From the NCBI GenBank assembly GCA_023251005.1, contig JAHEZR010000046.1:1-6182 (forward strand): a stretch of DNA of 6,182 nt, read 5' to 3'. Below, piece after piece: positions 1 through 5,488 of this stretch (position 1 is the stretch's first letter; each line of letters starts with the position of its first letter). The position numbers and the translations under genes were made by a program. The notes below the pieces were generated by a model, which saw nothing but the letters and a program-made list of their open reading frames with translations, made no database searches and was not told the DNA's origin. Origin of the DNA: Ignavibacteriota bacterium. Lineage in GTDB: Bacteria; Bacteroidota; UBA10030; JAHEZR01.

Positions 1-1610
1 GTCCTGGCAGTTACGCAAAGCGCGAGCCGGGCCCGGGTCAGCTGTTGATCGTTTGTGACGACCCGGTGATTGTGATAAAACCTATGGAAGGCAGTTGCAA
101 CTTCGGTCAGGTATTCACACAGTCGATGAGGTTCGAAAGCGATTGCACAGGACTCCACGACTTCGGGGAAGTCGAGAAGCAATTTGATCAAGGCAAATTC
201 CTCCGGCTCCTTCAACAGGGAGACGATGCCTGGACTCGACTGAGGCGCCAGAATGCCCCCGAGCTCATAGCCAAATTCCTTCGCTGTTTCTTCAGCAAAT
301 CGAATGATGCTCGCGATCCTCGCGTGCGCGTATTGGACGTAGTAAACCGGATTCTCATCGGATTGCTTCTTCGCAACATTGAGGTCAAAATTAAGATGGC
401 TTCCAATACTCCGCATGAGGAAAAAGTACCGCACGGCATCTGGCCCCACTTCGTCGATGAGTTCGTCAAGAGTAACGAACGTCGCGCGCCGTGTCGACAT
501 CTTCACAACAGCACCTTCCTGGACAAGCGTAACAAATTGATGAACGAGAACTTTGATGCAGCCCGTGTCATAGCCAAGCGCCTTGAGGCCGGCGAGAACA
601 TCCGGATAGGTTGCTGCGTGGTCGGCACCGAAGACATCGACGATCAACTGAAAGCCGCGCTTGAACTTTTCTCTGTGGTATGCAATGTCGGGCAAACGAT
701 AGGTTGGCTCTCCCGTACTTTTCACGATGACCTTATCTTTTTCTTCACCGAAGGCAGTCGCTTTGAACCAGACGGCGCCCTCGTTATCGTAGGCGAAGCC
801 TCGCCGACGGAGCTCTTCGATCACTTCCCTGACTTTTCCTTCCTCATAGAGACTGTTCTCGTTGTAGAAAACATCAATTTGAATACCGAGCCGTGCACAC
901 GTTCTTTTGATGTCACCAAAAATCTCAGTCTCTGCCCGTTGCTTGAAAATCCCCTCTGCGGTCTCGCTCTTCAGCTTTTCTCCATACTCTTCATAGAGTC
1001 GCTTCGCAATGTCTTTGATGTAGTCTCCTTGGTAATAGTCTTCCGGGAAGGAAACTTCTTCACCAAGAAGCTCGAGGTACCGGAGTCTTACAGAATCTCC
1101 GAGGACGCGCATTTGACGACCTGCGTTGTTGAAATAGTACTCTCGCGTCACGTCATGTCCAGCCCACTGCAGGAGATTAGCCACGGTATCTCCGAAAACC
1201 CCATTCCGACCGTGGCCAACCGTGAGTGGCCCCGTAGGATTCGCGCTCAGGAATTCTACCTGAGTCTTTTTTCCTCCGCCTATGCTTGATCGTCCGTATG
1301 AGGCGCCGCTCTCAAGGATAGACGAAAGTTCATTCAGATAGAAACGATCCGTGAACCAGATATTGATAAAACCTGGACCAGCGATCTCAACTTTCTTGAC
1401 AAACTCTTTTTCGAGTTCAAGCGCACTAAGGATTTCCGTCGCAACCTCTCGGGGCTTTTTCTTCTGAGTTTTTGCCAGAAGCATCGCGACGTTGGTTGTG
1501 AGATCACCGTGCTCCGGAAGGCGTGGTTTCTCGAAGATGAGAGGTACTCCATCCCCGAAGTCCAGACTTCTCAACGCTTCTTCAAATTTCGCTTTCAGAT
1601 AATTCTTCAT
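1..1610 (-). CDS. argS: Arginyl-tRNA synthetase (class I), C-terminus cut by window edge
   Basis: Attaches arginine to tRNA-Arg in the cytoplasm using ATP. I translated the minus strand from the ATG at 1610 and found an unbroken frame of 536 codons that runs off the left edge. Known ArgRS proteins are about 550-590 residues, so roughly 20 or more C-terminal residues are missing. The N-terminal tRNA-binding domain (about residues 1-110) contains PEHGD at 32-36. The class I catalytic core follows, with SANPTGPL at 122-129 and the HIGH-type motif TVGH at 130-133. YYFNNAGRQ lies at about 158-166 and the FGADHAATYP segment comes before the KMSKR-type motif KMSTR at 370-374. The C-terminal helical anticodon-binding domain includes the YYVQYAHARI segment. 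The ATG overlaps the rsfS stop as ATGA, and only a weak GAAGAAG precedes it, so translation is probably coupled to rsfS. The identification is secure. The departures from HIGH and KMSKR are noted under findings. Confidence 0.97.
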   Translation of the reverse strand, partial: MKNYLKAKFEEALRSLDFGDGVPLIFEKPRLPEHGDLTTNVAMLLAKTQKKKPREVATEILSALELEKEFVKKVEIAGPGFINIWFTDRFYLNELSSILESGASYGRSSIGGGKKTQVEFLSANPTGPLTVGHGRNGVFGDTVANLLQWAGHDVTREYYFNNAGRQMRVLGDSVRLRYLELLGEEVSFPEDYYQGDYIKDIAKRLYEEYGEKLKSETAEGIFKQRAETEIFGDIKRTCARLGIQIDVFYNENSLYEEGKVREVIEELRRRGFAYDNEGAVWFKATAFGEEKDKVIVKSTGEPTYRLPDIAYHREKFKRGFQLIVDVFGADHAATYPDVLAGLKALGYDTGCIKVLVHQFVTLVQEGAVVKMSTRRATFVTLDELIDEVGPDAVRYFFLMRSIGSHLNFDLNVAKKQSDENPVYYVQYAHARIASIIRFAEETAKEFGYELGGILAPQSSPGIVSLLKEPEEFALIKLLLDFPEVVESCAIAFEPHRLCEYLTEVATAFHRFYHNHRVVTNDQQLTRARLALCVTAR

Positions 1611-2023
1611 GTGGAACGCTTCTTCGATAAGCGACTGCTCCCTGCCTTCTCCAACTTCTGATTCGTTATCTTTTCTCCTTCATCCTGGACATACTCGAAC
1701 TTCGCATCGCCCCAGAGACGCTCAAGGTTATAATACGATCGGATCTCTCGTTGGAAGATATGGACAACAACATCGACATAGTCTAGAAGAACCCAGTTCA
1801 GATGAGAATAACCTTCGTTGTGCCACACCGCATGGCCGACCCTTTGCATTCCGGTGATGACAGCATCTGCAATTGCTTTAACTTGCGTGTCGGATCCCGC
1901 TGAACAAATAACAAAGTAGTCTGCCACAGAGCTGATCTTTCGTAAATCGGCAATTACGACATCGGAGGCTTTCTTTGTGAGGGCAAACTGCGCGACCTTT
2001 CGTGCAAGCGTCTTCGGCGTCAC
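1607..2023 (-). CDS. rsfS: Ribosomal silencing factor RsfS
   Basis: Small RsfS/YbeB/Iojap-family protein of 138 residues. Family members bind ribosomal protein uL14 on the large subunit, block subunit joining, and reduce translation when nutrients are scarce. Family landmarks are VADYFVICSAGSDTQVKAIAD (residues 33-53), the WHNEGY segment (67-72), the W.LLDY.DVVVHIF block (77-90) and REIRSYYNLERLWGDA (92-107). The last 30 residues are a basic, polar tail. The start is GTG at 2023: the frame meets a stop further upstream with no ATG between, and AAGGG sits nine bases before the GTG. The predicted start, MTPKTLARK, fits the family. A seven-codon ATG reading frame (2043-2020) overlaps this start in another frame. 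The 3' end overlaps argS by four bases, making an rsfS-argS translation-related pair. Confidence 0.95.
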   Translation of the reverse strand: MTPKTLARKVAQFALTKKASDVVIADLRKISSVADYFVICSAGSDTQVKAIADAVITGMQRVGHAVWHNEGYSHLNWVLLDYVDVVVHIFQREIRSYYNLERLWGDAKFEYVQDEGEKITNQKLEKAGSSRLSKKRST

Positions 2024-2215
2024 AACATTATTCCCTTCGACATAGTCTTACCTTTTTGCTTCAACATTCCAAGATCGGTAATGAACGATGGAAAAACTTG
2101 GATAAGAAACGTCCCGGAAATTTCGGAACGTGCTCGCTGAAGGACTATGGGTTCTTCCTTTTGCGGACATCCCCTGGGGTTAGAAGACTGATCGTCTTCC
2201 AGTCACTTAGACATT
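2024..2215 (-). other. Non-coding leader before rsfS-argS, rich in small hairpins
   Basis: This stretch lies between the terminator of the secreted-protein gene and the GTG of rsfS, so it must hold whatever promoter drives rsfS-argS unless transcription reads through. No convincing reading frame of gene size is present. Visible inverted repeats are GAAGAC/GTCTTC with a five-base loop (2183-2199), AAGGA/TCCTT (2140-2160), ACGTTCCG/CGGGACGT with a seven-base loop and one G-T pair (2109-2131), and TCCAAG/CTTGGA enclosing a further ATCG/CGAT (2068-2102). None is followed by a T-run, so none looks like a terminator. I could not match it to a known riboswitch, T-box or small RNA, and no -35/-10 pair was good enough to call. 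Confidence 0.4.
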
Positions 2216-2260
2216 AAAAAAATAACCGAGCATCCCGCCTATAGCGGAATGTCCGGTTAT
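2216..2260 (-). terminator. Strong intrinsic terminator after the secreted-protein gene
   Basis: On the minus strand the two arms (2260-2244 and 2238-2222) form a stem of 17 positions. It includes two G-T wobbles and one A-C mismatch, and the loop is five bases (TATAG). A run of seven T follows at once (2222-2216, the first belonging to the stem). This is a standard Rho-independent terminator for transcription on the minus strand. It starts about 30 bases after the stop codon at 2292. The plus strand has no T-run after the hairpin, so it is not obviously bidirectional. It separates the secreted-protein unit from rsfS-argS. Confidence 0.9.
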
Positions 2261-2291
2261 CGGAAAATTTCCAGTGCGGATTTCTAACTTC

Positions 2292-2792
2292 TCAGCGATA
2301 GAACTCGTTGCCTTGATAGAACGGACTGTAGAGATAGGGTGAATAATATCCCCCATAAAAGGAGTAGGGAAGCTGGCGGTATTGCAACTGAATGAGCATG
2401 TTATCGAATGGACGGTAGTTCACCTCCGCTCGATTAATGAAGAGCTTGCTTAAGTTGTCCTGGAACTGTTTTCCATAGGAATTAAACGGCGAGTGCATGA
2501 GGCTAATATCCAGCCGGACATTGAGGGGGTCGGAAATTTTGTAAAACATGCTGTTCGTATACATACCTATCCCCATGTTTTTCCCCGACATGAGCATGTA
2601 CGAGAAAGAATAGCTGTGCCGCATCGAGAAGTTCTCTGGATCGATTAAGCCAAGAAAGAGACCCGAGCCCTCCGGCCGAATCATCGACTCTGCTACGCGT
2701 GGTTTCTCTTCCGTCTGAGACTTGAATTGAGAGACCACGACGCCTGGGAGAAGAAGAACTGACATGGCAACGACGGGCAACATGCGTTTCAT
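2292..2792 (-). CDS. Small secreted tyrosine-rich protein of unknown function
   Basis: I do not recognise this 166-residue protein. Residues 1-21 look like a Sec signal peptide: KR near the start, a hydrophobic run at about 5-20 (LPVVAMSVLLLPGVVV), and likely cleavage after VVS at 21. No cysteine is present, so it is not a lipoprotein. The mature part of about 145 residues has alternating polar and aromatic stretches, such as MRHSYSFSYMLMSG and RAEVNYRPFDNMLIQLQYRQ, which suggest beta strands. It ends in a Tyr/Pro/Phe-rich tail (about 141-166). A periplasmic or outer-membrane-associated location is inferred from this. The ATG at 2792 is well supported: GAGGAG lies eight bases upstream, and the signal peptide begins there. 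A second ATG three codons later is less well spaced. The gene has its own promoter and terminator. Confidence 0.85.
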   Translation of the reverse strand: MKRMLPVVAMSVLLLPGVVVSQFKSQTEEKPRVAESMIRPEGSGLFLGLIDPENFSMRHSYSFSYMLMSGKNMGIGMYTNSMFYKISDPLNVRLDISLMHSPFNSYGKQFQDNLSKLFINRAEVNYRPFDNMLIQLQYRQLPYSFYGGYYSPYLYSPFYQGNEFYR

Positions 2793-2800
2793 TTCTCAAG

Positions 2801-2806
2801 CTCCTC
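2801..2806 (-). promoter_or_regulatory. Strong Shine-Dalgarno site for the secreted-protein gene
   Basis: GAGGAG is placed eight bases before the ATG at 2792. It is the strongest ribosome binding site in the window. Arginase, glmU and argS have weak or no visible sites. It fixes the start of the secreted protein and suggests efficient independent translation. Confidence 0.8.
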
Positions 2807-2835
2807 TCTGCTGAGTTAGTTCAAACCCTAAGTTG

Positions 2836-2864
2836 ATGATAGTGAAATTCAGGTTGATTGTCAA
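2836..2864 (-). promoter_or_regulatory. Sigma70-type promoter of the secreted-protein gene
   Basis: On the minus strand the -35 box is a perfect TTGACA (2864-2859). It is followed by a 17-base spacer and a -10 box TATCAT (2841-2836), which matches five of six consensus bases. Transcription should begin near 2829, giving a leader of about 37 bases before the ATG at 2792. The -35 box begins only 16 bases after the glmU stop codon. The boxes and spacing are read directly; promoter activity is inferred. Confidence 0.82.
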
Positions 2865-2868
2865 TACC

Positions 2869-2889
2869 CCGAGGAGCCTTCAGCCTCGG
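2869..2889 (-). other. Hairpin spanning the glmU stop codon
   Basis: CCGAGG (2889-2884) and CCTCGG (2874-2869) can form a six-base-pair, GC-rich stem with a nine-base loop that contains the glmU TGA. No T-run follows. It could be a weak or Rho-assisted stop, or an mRNA 3' end stabiliser, but it could equally be chance. It lies five bases before the -35 box of the next gene. Confidence 0.3.
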
Positions 2890-3674
2890 CTGCGACGACT
2901 TGAGTGTGCCATTACAAGCTCCTGAGCTTCGTTCAAATCATCGGAGGTGTTAATACCGTGAACTTCCTTGAAATCCCTTGCTTTCACAGCCAAGACCGGA
3001 AGCTTTTCTCTCCAGAAACACTCAAAGACTCCCGTCAGATAATATTCATGCTGAGCATTCGTGGGCTGAAGGCCTTTCAGCGCATGGAAAAGTTCCACCT
3101 TCTTAAACACATAAATCCCAGAATTAATTTCCGTAACCTGCCTTTCAAACTCGGTCGCGTCTCTCTCTTCCACGATCCTCTCAACAGAGCCATCAGCATG
3201 GCGTAGGATGCGGCCATATCCCATCGGGGTTGAAGCCTCAGCCGTCAAGATTGTCGCCACTGCATGGGTCGTCTGATGATCAACCAGCAATTTTCGTACC
3301 GTCTGTTCCCTAAGTAACGGGACATCCCCCGAGAGCAGGAGAACATCACCTTCAAATCCCTCGAGCACTTTCTCAGTCTGGAGAACTGCGTGTCCCGTCC
3401 CGAGCTGCTCGCGTTGTTCGACAAAACTTACACGGTCACCAAACTGGTCAGTGACATGTTCCACGACTGCGTCTCGCTGATGTCTGACGACGAGAATGGT
3501 CTTGAGCGAATTGAGCCGAAGTGCGAGCCTAACCACGTAATCGATCATCGACTTGCCATTGACCTCGAAGAGGACTTTGGGCATGTCCGGATTGTTCATC
3601 CGTTTTCCTTTGCCAGCAGCAAGGATCACGGTGACGACAGATTCGACGGTAAGCTTTGTTTTTTTGAGTTTCAT
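2880..3674 (-). CDS. glmU: UDP-N-acetylglucosamine pyrophosphorylase, GlmU N-terminal domain only
   Basis: Nucleotidyltransferase of 264 residues that most likely joins UTP and GlcNAc-1-phosphate to give UDP-GlcNAc, the precursor of peptidoglycan and lipopolysaccharide. GlmU uridylyltransferase landmarks are all present. They are the loop LAAGKGKRM with PKVL (18-35), QLGTGHA (90-96), SGDVPL (115-120, D117 matching the metal-binding Asp), GYGRI (152-156), EINSGIY (182-188), NAQHEYYLT (206-214) and EVHGINT (237-243, N242 matching the second metal ligand). Full GlmU is about 450 residues. This protein stops just after the first domain and lacks the left-handed beta-helix acetyltransferase. The 87 bases after the stop hold a promoter, with no remnant of that domain. 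The ATG overlaps the panC stop as ATGA, with no clear ribosome binding site, so translation is likely coupled. A related sugar-1-phosphate substrate cannot be excluded. Confidence 0.87.
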   Translation of the reverse strand: MKLKKTKLTVESVVTVILAAGKGKRMNNPDMPKVLFEVNGKSMIDYVVRLALRLNSLKTILVVRHQRDAVVEHVTDQFGDRVSFVEQREQLGTGHAVLQTEKVLEGFEGDVLLLSGDVPLLREQTVRKLLVDHQTTHAVATILTAEASTPMGYGRILRHADGSVERIVEERDATEFERQVTEINSGIYVFKKVELFHALKGLQPTNAQHEYYLTGVFECFWREKLPVLAVKARDFKEVHGINTSDDLNEAQELVMAHSSRRSRG

Positions 3675-4528
3675 GGAGCAATCAAAGTGTTATCGATTAG
3701 CCTCGTATTGCCAATCCGAATTGCAACTGCGATGAGAACTTGCCGCTTGCTTTCAAGCTCACGGAGATCAGCAAGGGAGTCAGGGTCAACAACTGCGACA
3801 TAGTCCAGAGTGGCGTTTTTCTTTGATGTGATCAGCGTCTCCATACCCTCGATGATTTTTTTCACATCTCGTTCACCTTTCCGAACCATGTTCTCGGCAA
3901 GATCAAGCGATCGCCGCAGCAGTGGCGCCTCCGTCCTTTCCACAGGATCGAGATAGACATTTCGAGAACTCATCGCCAAGCCATCCAACTCTCGGATGAT
4001 CGGAGCGGCAATAATTTCGATATCGAAATTCAAGTCTCTCGCCATCCGTTTGATGATAATTGCCTGCTGTGCATCTTTCTGTCCGAAGACAGCTACATGA
4101 GGCTTCGTGATGTTAAACAGTTTTGCAACCACAGTCGTTACGCCGCGAAAGTGAGTGGGGCGAAATTTTCCCTCAAGCATTTTCGAGAGCTTTTCCACTT
4201 CGATGTAGGTGAGGAACAGTTGAGGATACATTTCGGCGGTCTCGGGAGTGAAGAGAATATCGCACCCGGCACCTTCTGCAAGTCGGCAGTCTCGCTCAAA
4301 GTCTCTCGGATATCGCTTGAAGTCCTCGCTTGGACCGAATTGAGTCGGGTTCACAAAAATAGTAAGGATGACGACATCGCTTTTTTCTCGTGCATGCTTT
4401 ACAAGGCTAAGATGCCCTTCATGCAGATAGCCCATCGTTGGGACAACTCCGATCCTTTTTCCTTGGAGGCGGAGGTCGTCTGCCGTCTTCTGCATCTCTC
4501 TGATTGACGAAATGATTTTCATCCTCAT
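3671..4528 (-). CDS. panC: Pantothenate synthetase (pantoate--beta-alanine ligase)
   Basis: Condenses pantoate and beta-alanine with ATP, through a pantoyl-adenylate intermediate, to make pantothenate (vitamin B5) for CoA. From the chosen start the protein has 285 residues, close to the usual 280-285. Signatures are PTMGYLHEGH (30-39, the HIGH-like ATP site), NPTQF (60-64), EGKFRPTHFRGV (119-130), FGQKDAQQ (148-155) and DGLAMSSRN (182-190, the KMSKS-equivalent region). The frame is open up to an ATG at 4588, but that would add 20 residues unlike PanC and overlap arginase by 47 bases. I chose the ATG at 4528, which leaves 13 bases after the arginase stop and has GGTG about five bases upstream. 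The ATG at 4522 (283 residues, beginning MKIISS) is nearly as likely. The 3' end overlaps glmU by four bases. Confidence 0.95.
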   Translation of the reverse strand: MRMKIISSIREMQKTADDLRLQGKRIGVVPTMGYLHEGHLSLVKHAREKSDVVILTIFVNPTQFGPSEDFKRYPRDFERDCRLAEGAGCDILFTPETAEMYPQLFLTYIEVEKLSKMLEGKFRPTHFRGVTTVVAKLFNITKPHVAVFGQKDAQQAIIIKRMARDLNFDIEIIAAPIIRELDGLAMSSRNVYLDPVERTEAPLLRRSLDLAENMVRKGERDVKKIIEGMETLITSKKNATLDYVAVVDPDSLADLRELESKRQVLIAVAIRIGNTRLIDNTLIAP

Positions 4529-4541
4529 GGTTTCACCAACT

Positions 4542-5447
4542 TCAGATAATCTTTTTCCCGAATGCCGATTGAATGAGCTCAACAGCAAATTCCGCTGATT
4601 GATTGCGGTGGTCGAGAATGGGATTCACTTCCACAACTTCGAGAGAAGTCAATCGACCCGACTCCGCCAGCGTTTCCATGATGAGGTGCGCCTCACGGTA
4701 GTCGAGACCACCCTTCACCGGTGTCCCGACTCCAGGTGCAATACTCGGGTCCACAGCATCAAGATCCAAACTCACATGGAGATAATCCGTGTTGTCGGCA
4801 AGGCGTTTTAGTGCGCGTGCCATGATGCGATGGATCCCGTACTTGTCGATATCCTCCATCGTAACAATGTTGATGCCGCTCTTTTTGATATTCCCCTTTT
4901 CACCCGGGTCGAGCTCGCGCACGCCAATAAGAAAAATATTCTTCGCATCGACTTTAAGAAAATCTCCCCCGATGGAGGTCAGCTCGATGGGGCCAAGCCC
5001 TGCACACACCGCGAGGGGCATGCCGTGAATGTTTCCGCTCGGAGAGGTCTCGGGTGTATTCATATCACCATGAGCATCAATCCAGAGGAGACCGAGCTTC
5101 TTCTTTTTCTTTCGACAGACTGATGCTATACCTGCTATCGTACCCATTGCAATCGAGTGATCGCCACCTAAAACAAGAGGGAAATCTTCAGCATCAAAAA
5201 TCTTTTCGACCTTAGCAGCAAGAATCGTCGCAGCTCGAGCAATTTCGGGTAGATATCGGAGCTTCTCGTCCTTCACCTTTTGCTGCTCCGGCGTTTTCGT
5301 CACGATGTCGCCCGCATCCGTAACTGCATGACCGAGAGCGCGGAGCCTCTCAGCGATTCCGGCTATACGGATCGCCGAAGGGCCCATATCGACACCGCGA
5401 CGTCCGGAACCCAAATCCATGGGAACGCCGATGATCTGGATCGTCAT
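4542..5447 (-). CDS. rocF: Arginase
   Basis: Ureohydrolase of 301 residues, predicted to split L-arginine into L-ornithine and urea with two manganese ions. Metal ligands by family alignment are H97 in GGDHS, D124, H126 and D128 in WIDAHGD, and D228 and D230 in SLDLDAVDP. H141 in SGNIHGMP and E273 in VEVNP match the catalytic and substrate-binding positions. The SGNIHGMPLA segment, the N-terminal GRRGVDMGPSAIR and the C-terminal VEVNPILDHRNQSAEFAVEL resemble bacillus-type arginases more than agmatinases (SpeB), so I favour arginase. A run of five lysines (113-117) lies on a likely surface loop just before the WIDAHGD strand. The ATG at 5447 has no clear Shine-Dalgarno site and lies 41 bases after the accD stop. 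Neighbours suggest co-transcription with accD and panC. Confidence 0.92.
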   Translation of the reverse strand: MTIQIIGVPMDLGSGRRGVDMGPSAIRIAGIAERLRALGHAVTDAGDIVTKTPEQQKVKDEKLRYLPEIARAATILAAKVEKIFDAEDFPLVLGGDHSIAMGTIAGIASVCRKKKKKLGLLWIDAHGDMNTPETSPSGNIHGMPLAVCAGLGPIELTSIGGDFLKVDAKNIFLIGVRELDPGEKGNIKKSGINIVTMEDIDKYGIHRIMARALKRLADNTDYLHVSLDLDAVDPSIAPGVGTPVKGGLDYREAHLIMETLAESGRLTSLEVVEVNPILDHRNQSAEFAVELIQSAFGKKII

Positions 5448-5488
5448 ATCGAGAAACGACTTCGTTATAAGAAGGAGAAGAGTACCCG

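Noticed and set aside
45..1289. A 414-codon open frame on the plus strand opposite argS
   Set aside because: It lies wholly antisense to an unbroken ArgRS frame with all family motifs. The product resembles no family I know. Long antisense frames are common opposite genes whose codon choice avoids stops in that frame.
1334..1552. A 72-codon minus-strand frame inside argS
   Set aside because: It is a shifted frame within the N-terminal coding region of argS, rich in Ser/Arg/Lys and with no recognisable features.
2109..2131. Hairpin in the rsfS leader as a second terminator
   Set aside because: The stem is good (eight pairs), but neither strand has a T-run after it, so it does not meet the usual requirement for an intrinsic terminator.
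2002..2217. A 71-codon plus-strand frame across the rsfS leader
   Set aside because: It begins inside rsfS on the opposite strand and has no ribosome site or domain. It ends at the A-run of the terminator, which appears to be chance.
2503..2799. A 98-codon minus-strand frame overlapping the secreted-protein gene
   Set aside because: The frame used by the secreted protein has a Shine-Dalgarno site at the right distance and a signal peptide. This alternative frame is Arg/Ser-rich with neither.
5101..5116. Lysine run in arginase as a sign of a frameshift or repeat slippage
   Set aside because: The frame continues directly into WIDAHGD with the expected spacing from GGDHS, so the run is a normal coding loop and not an error.
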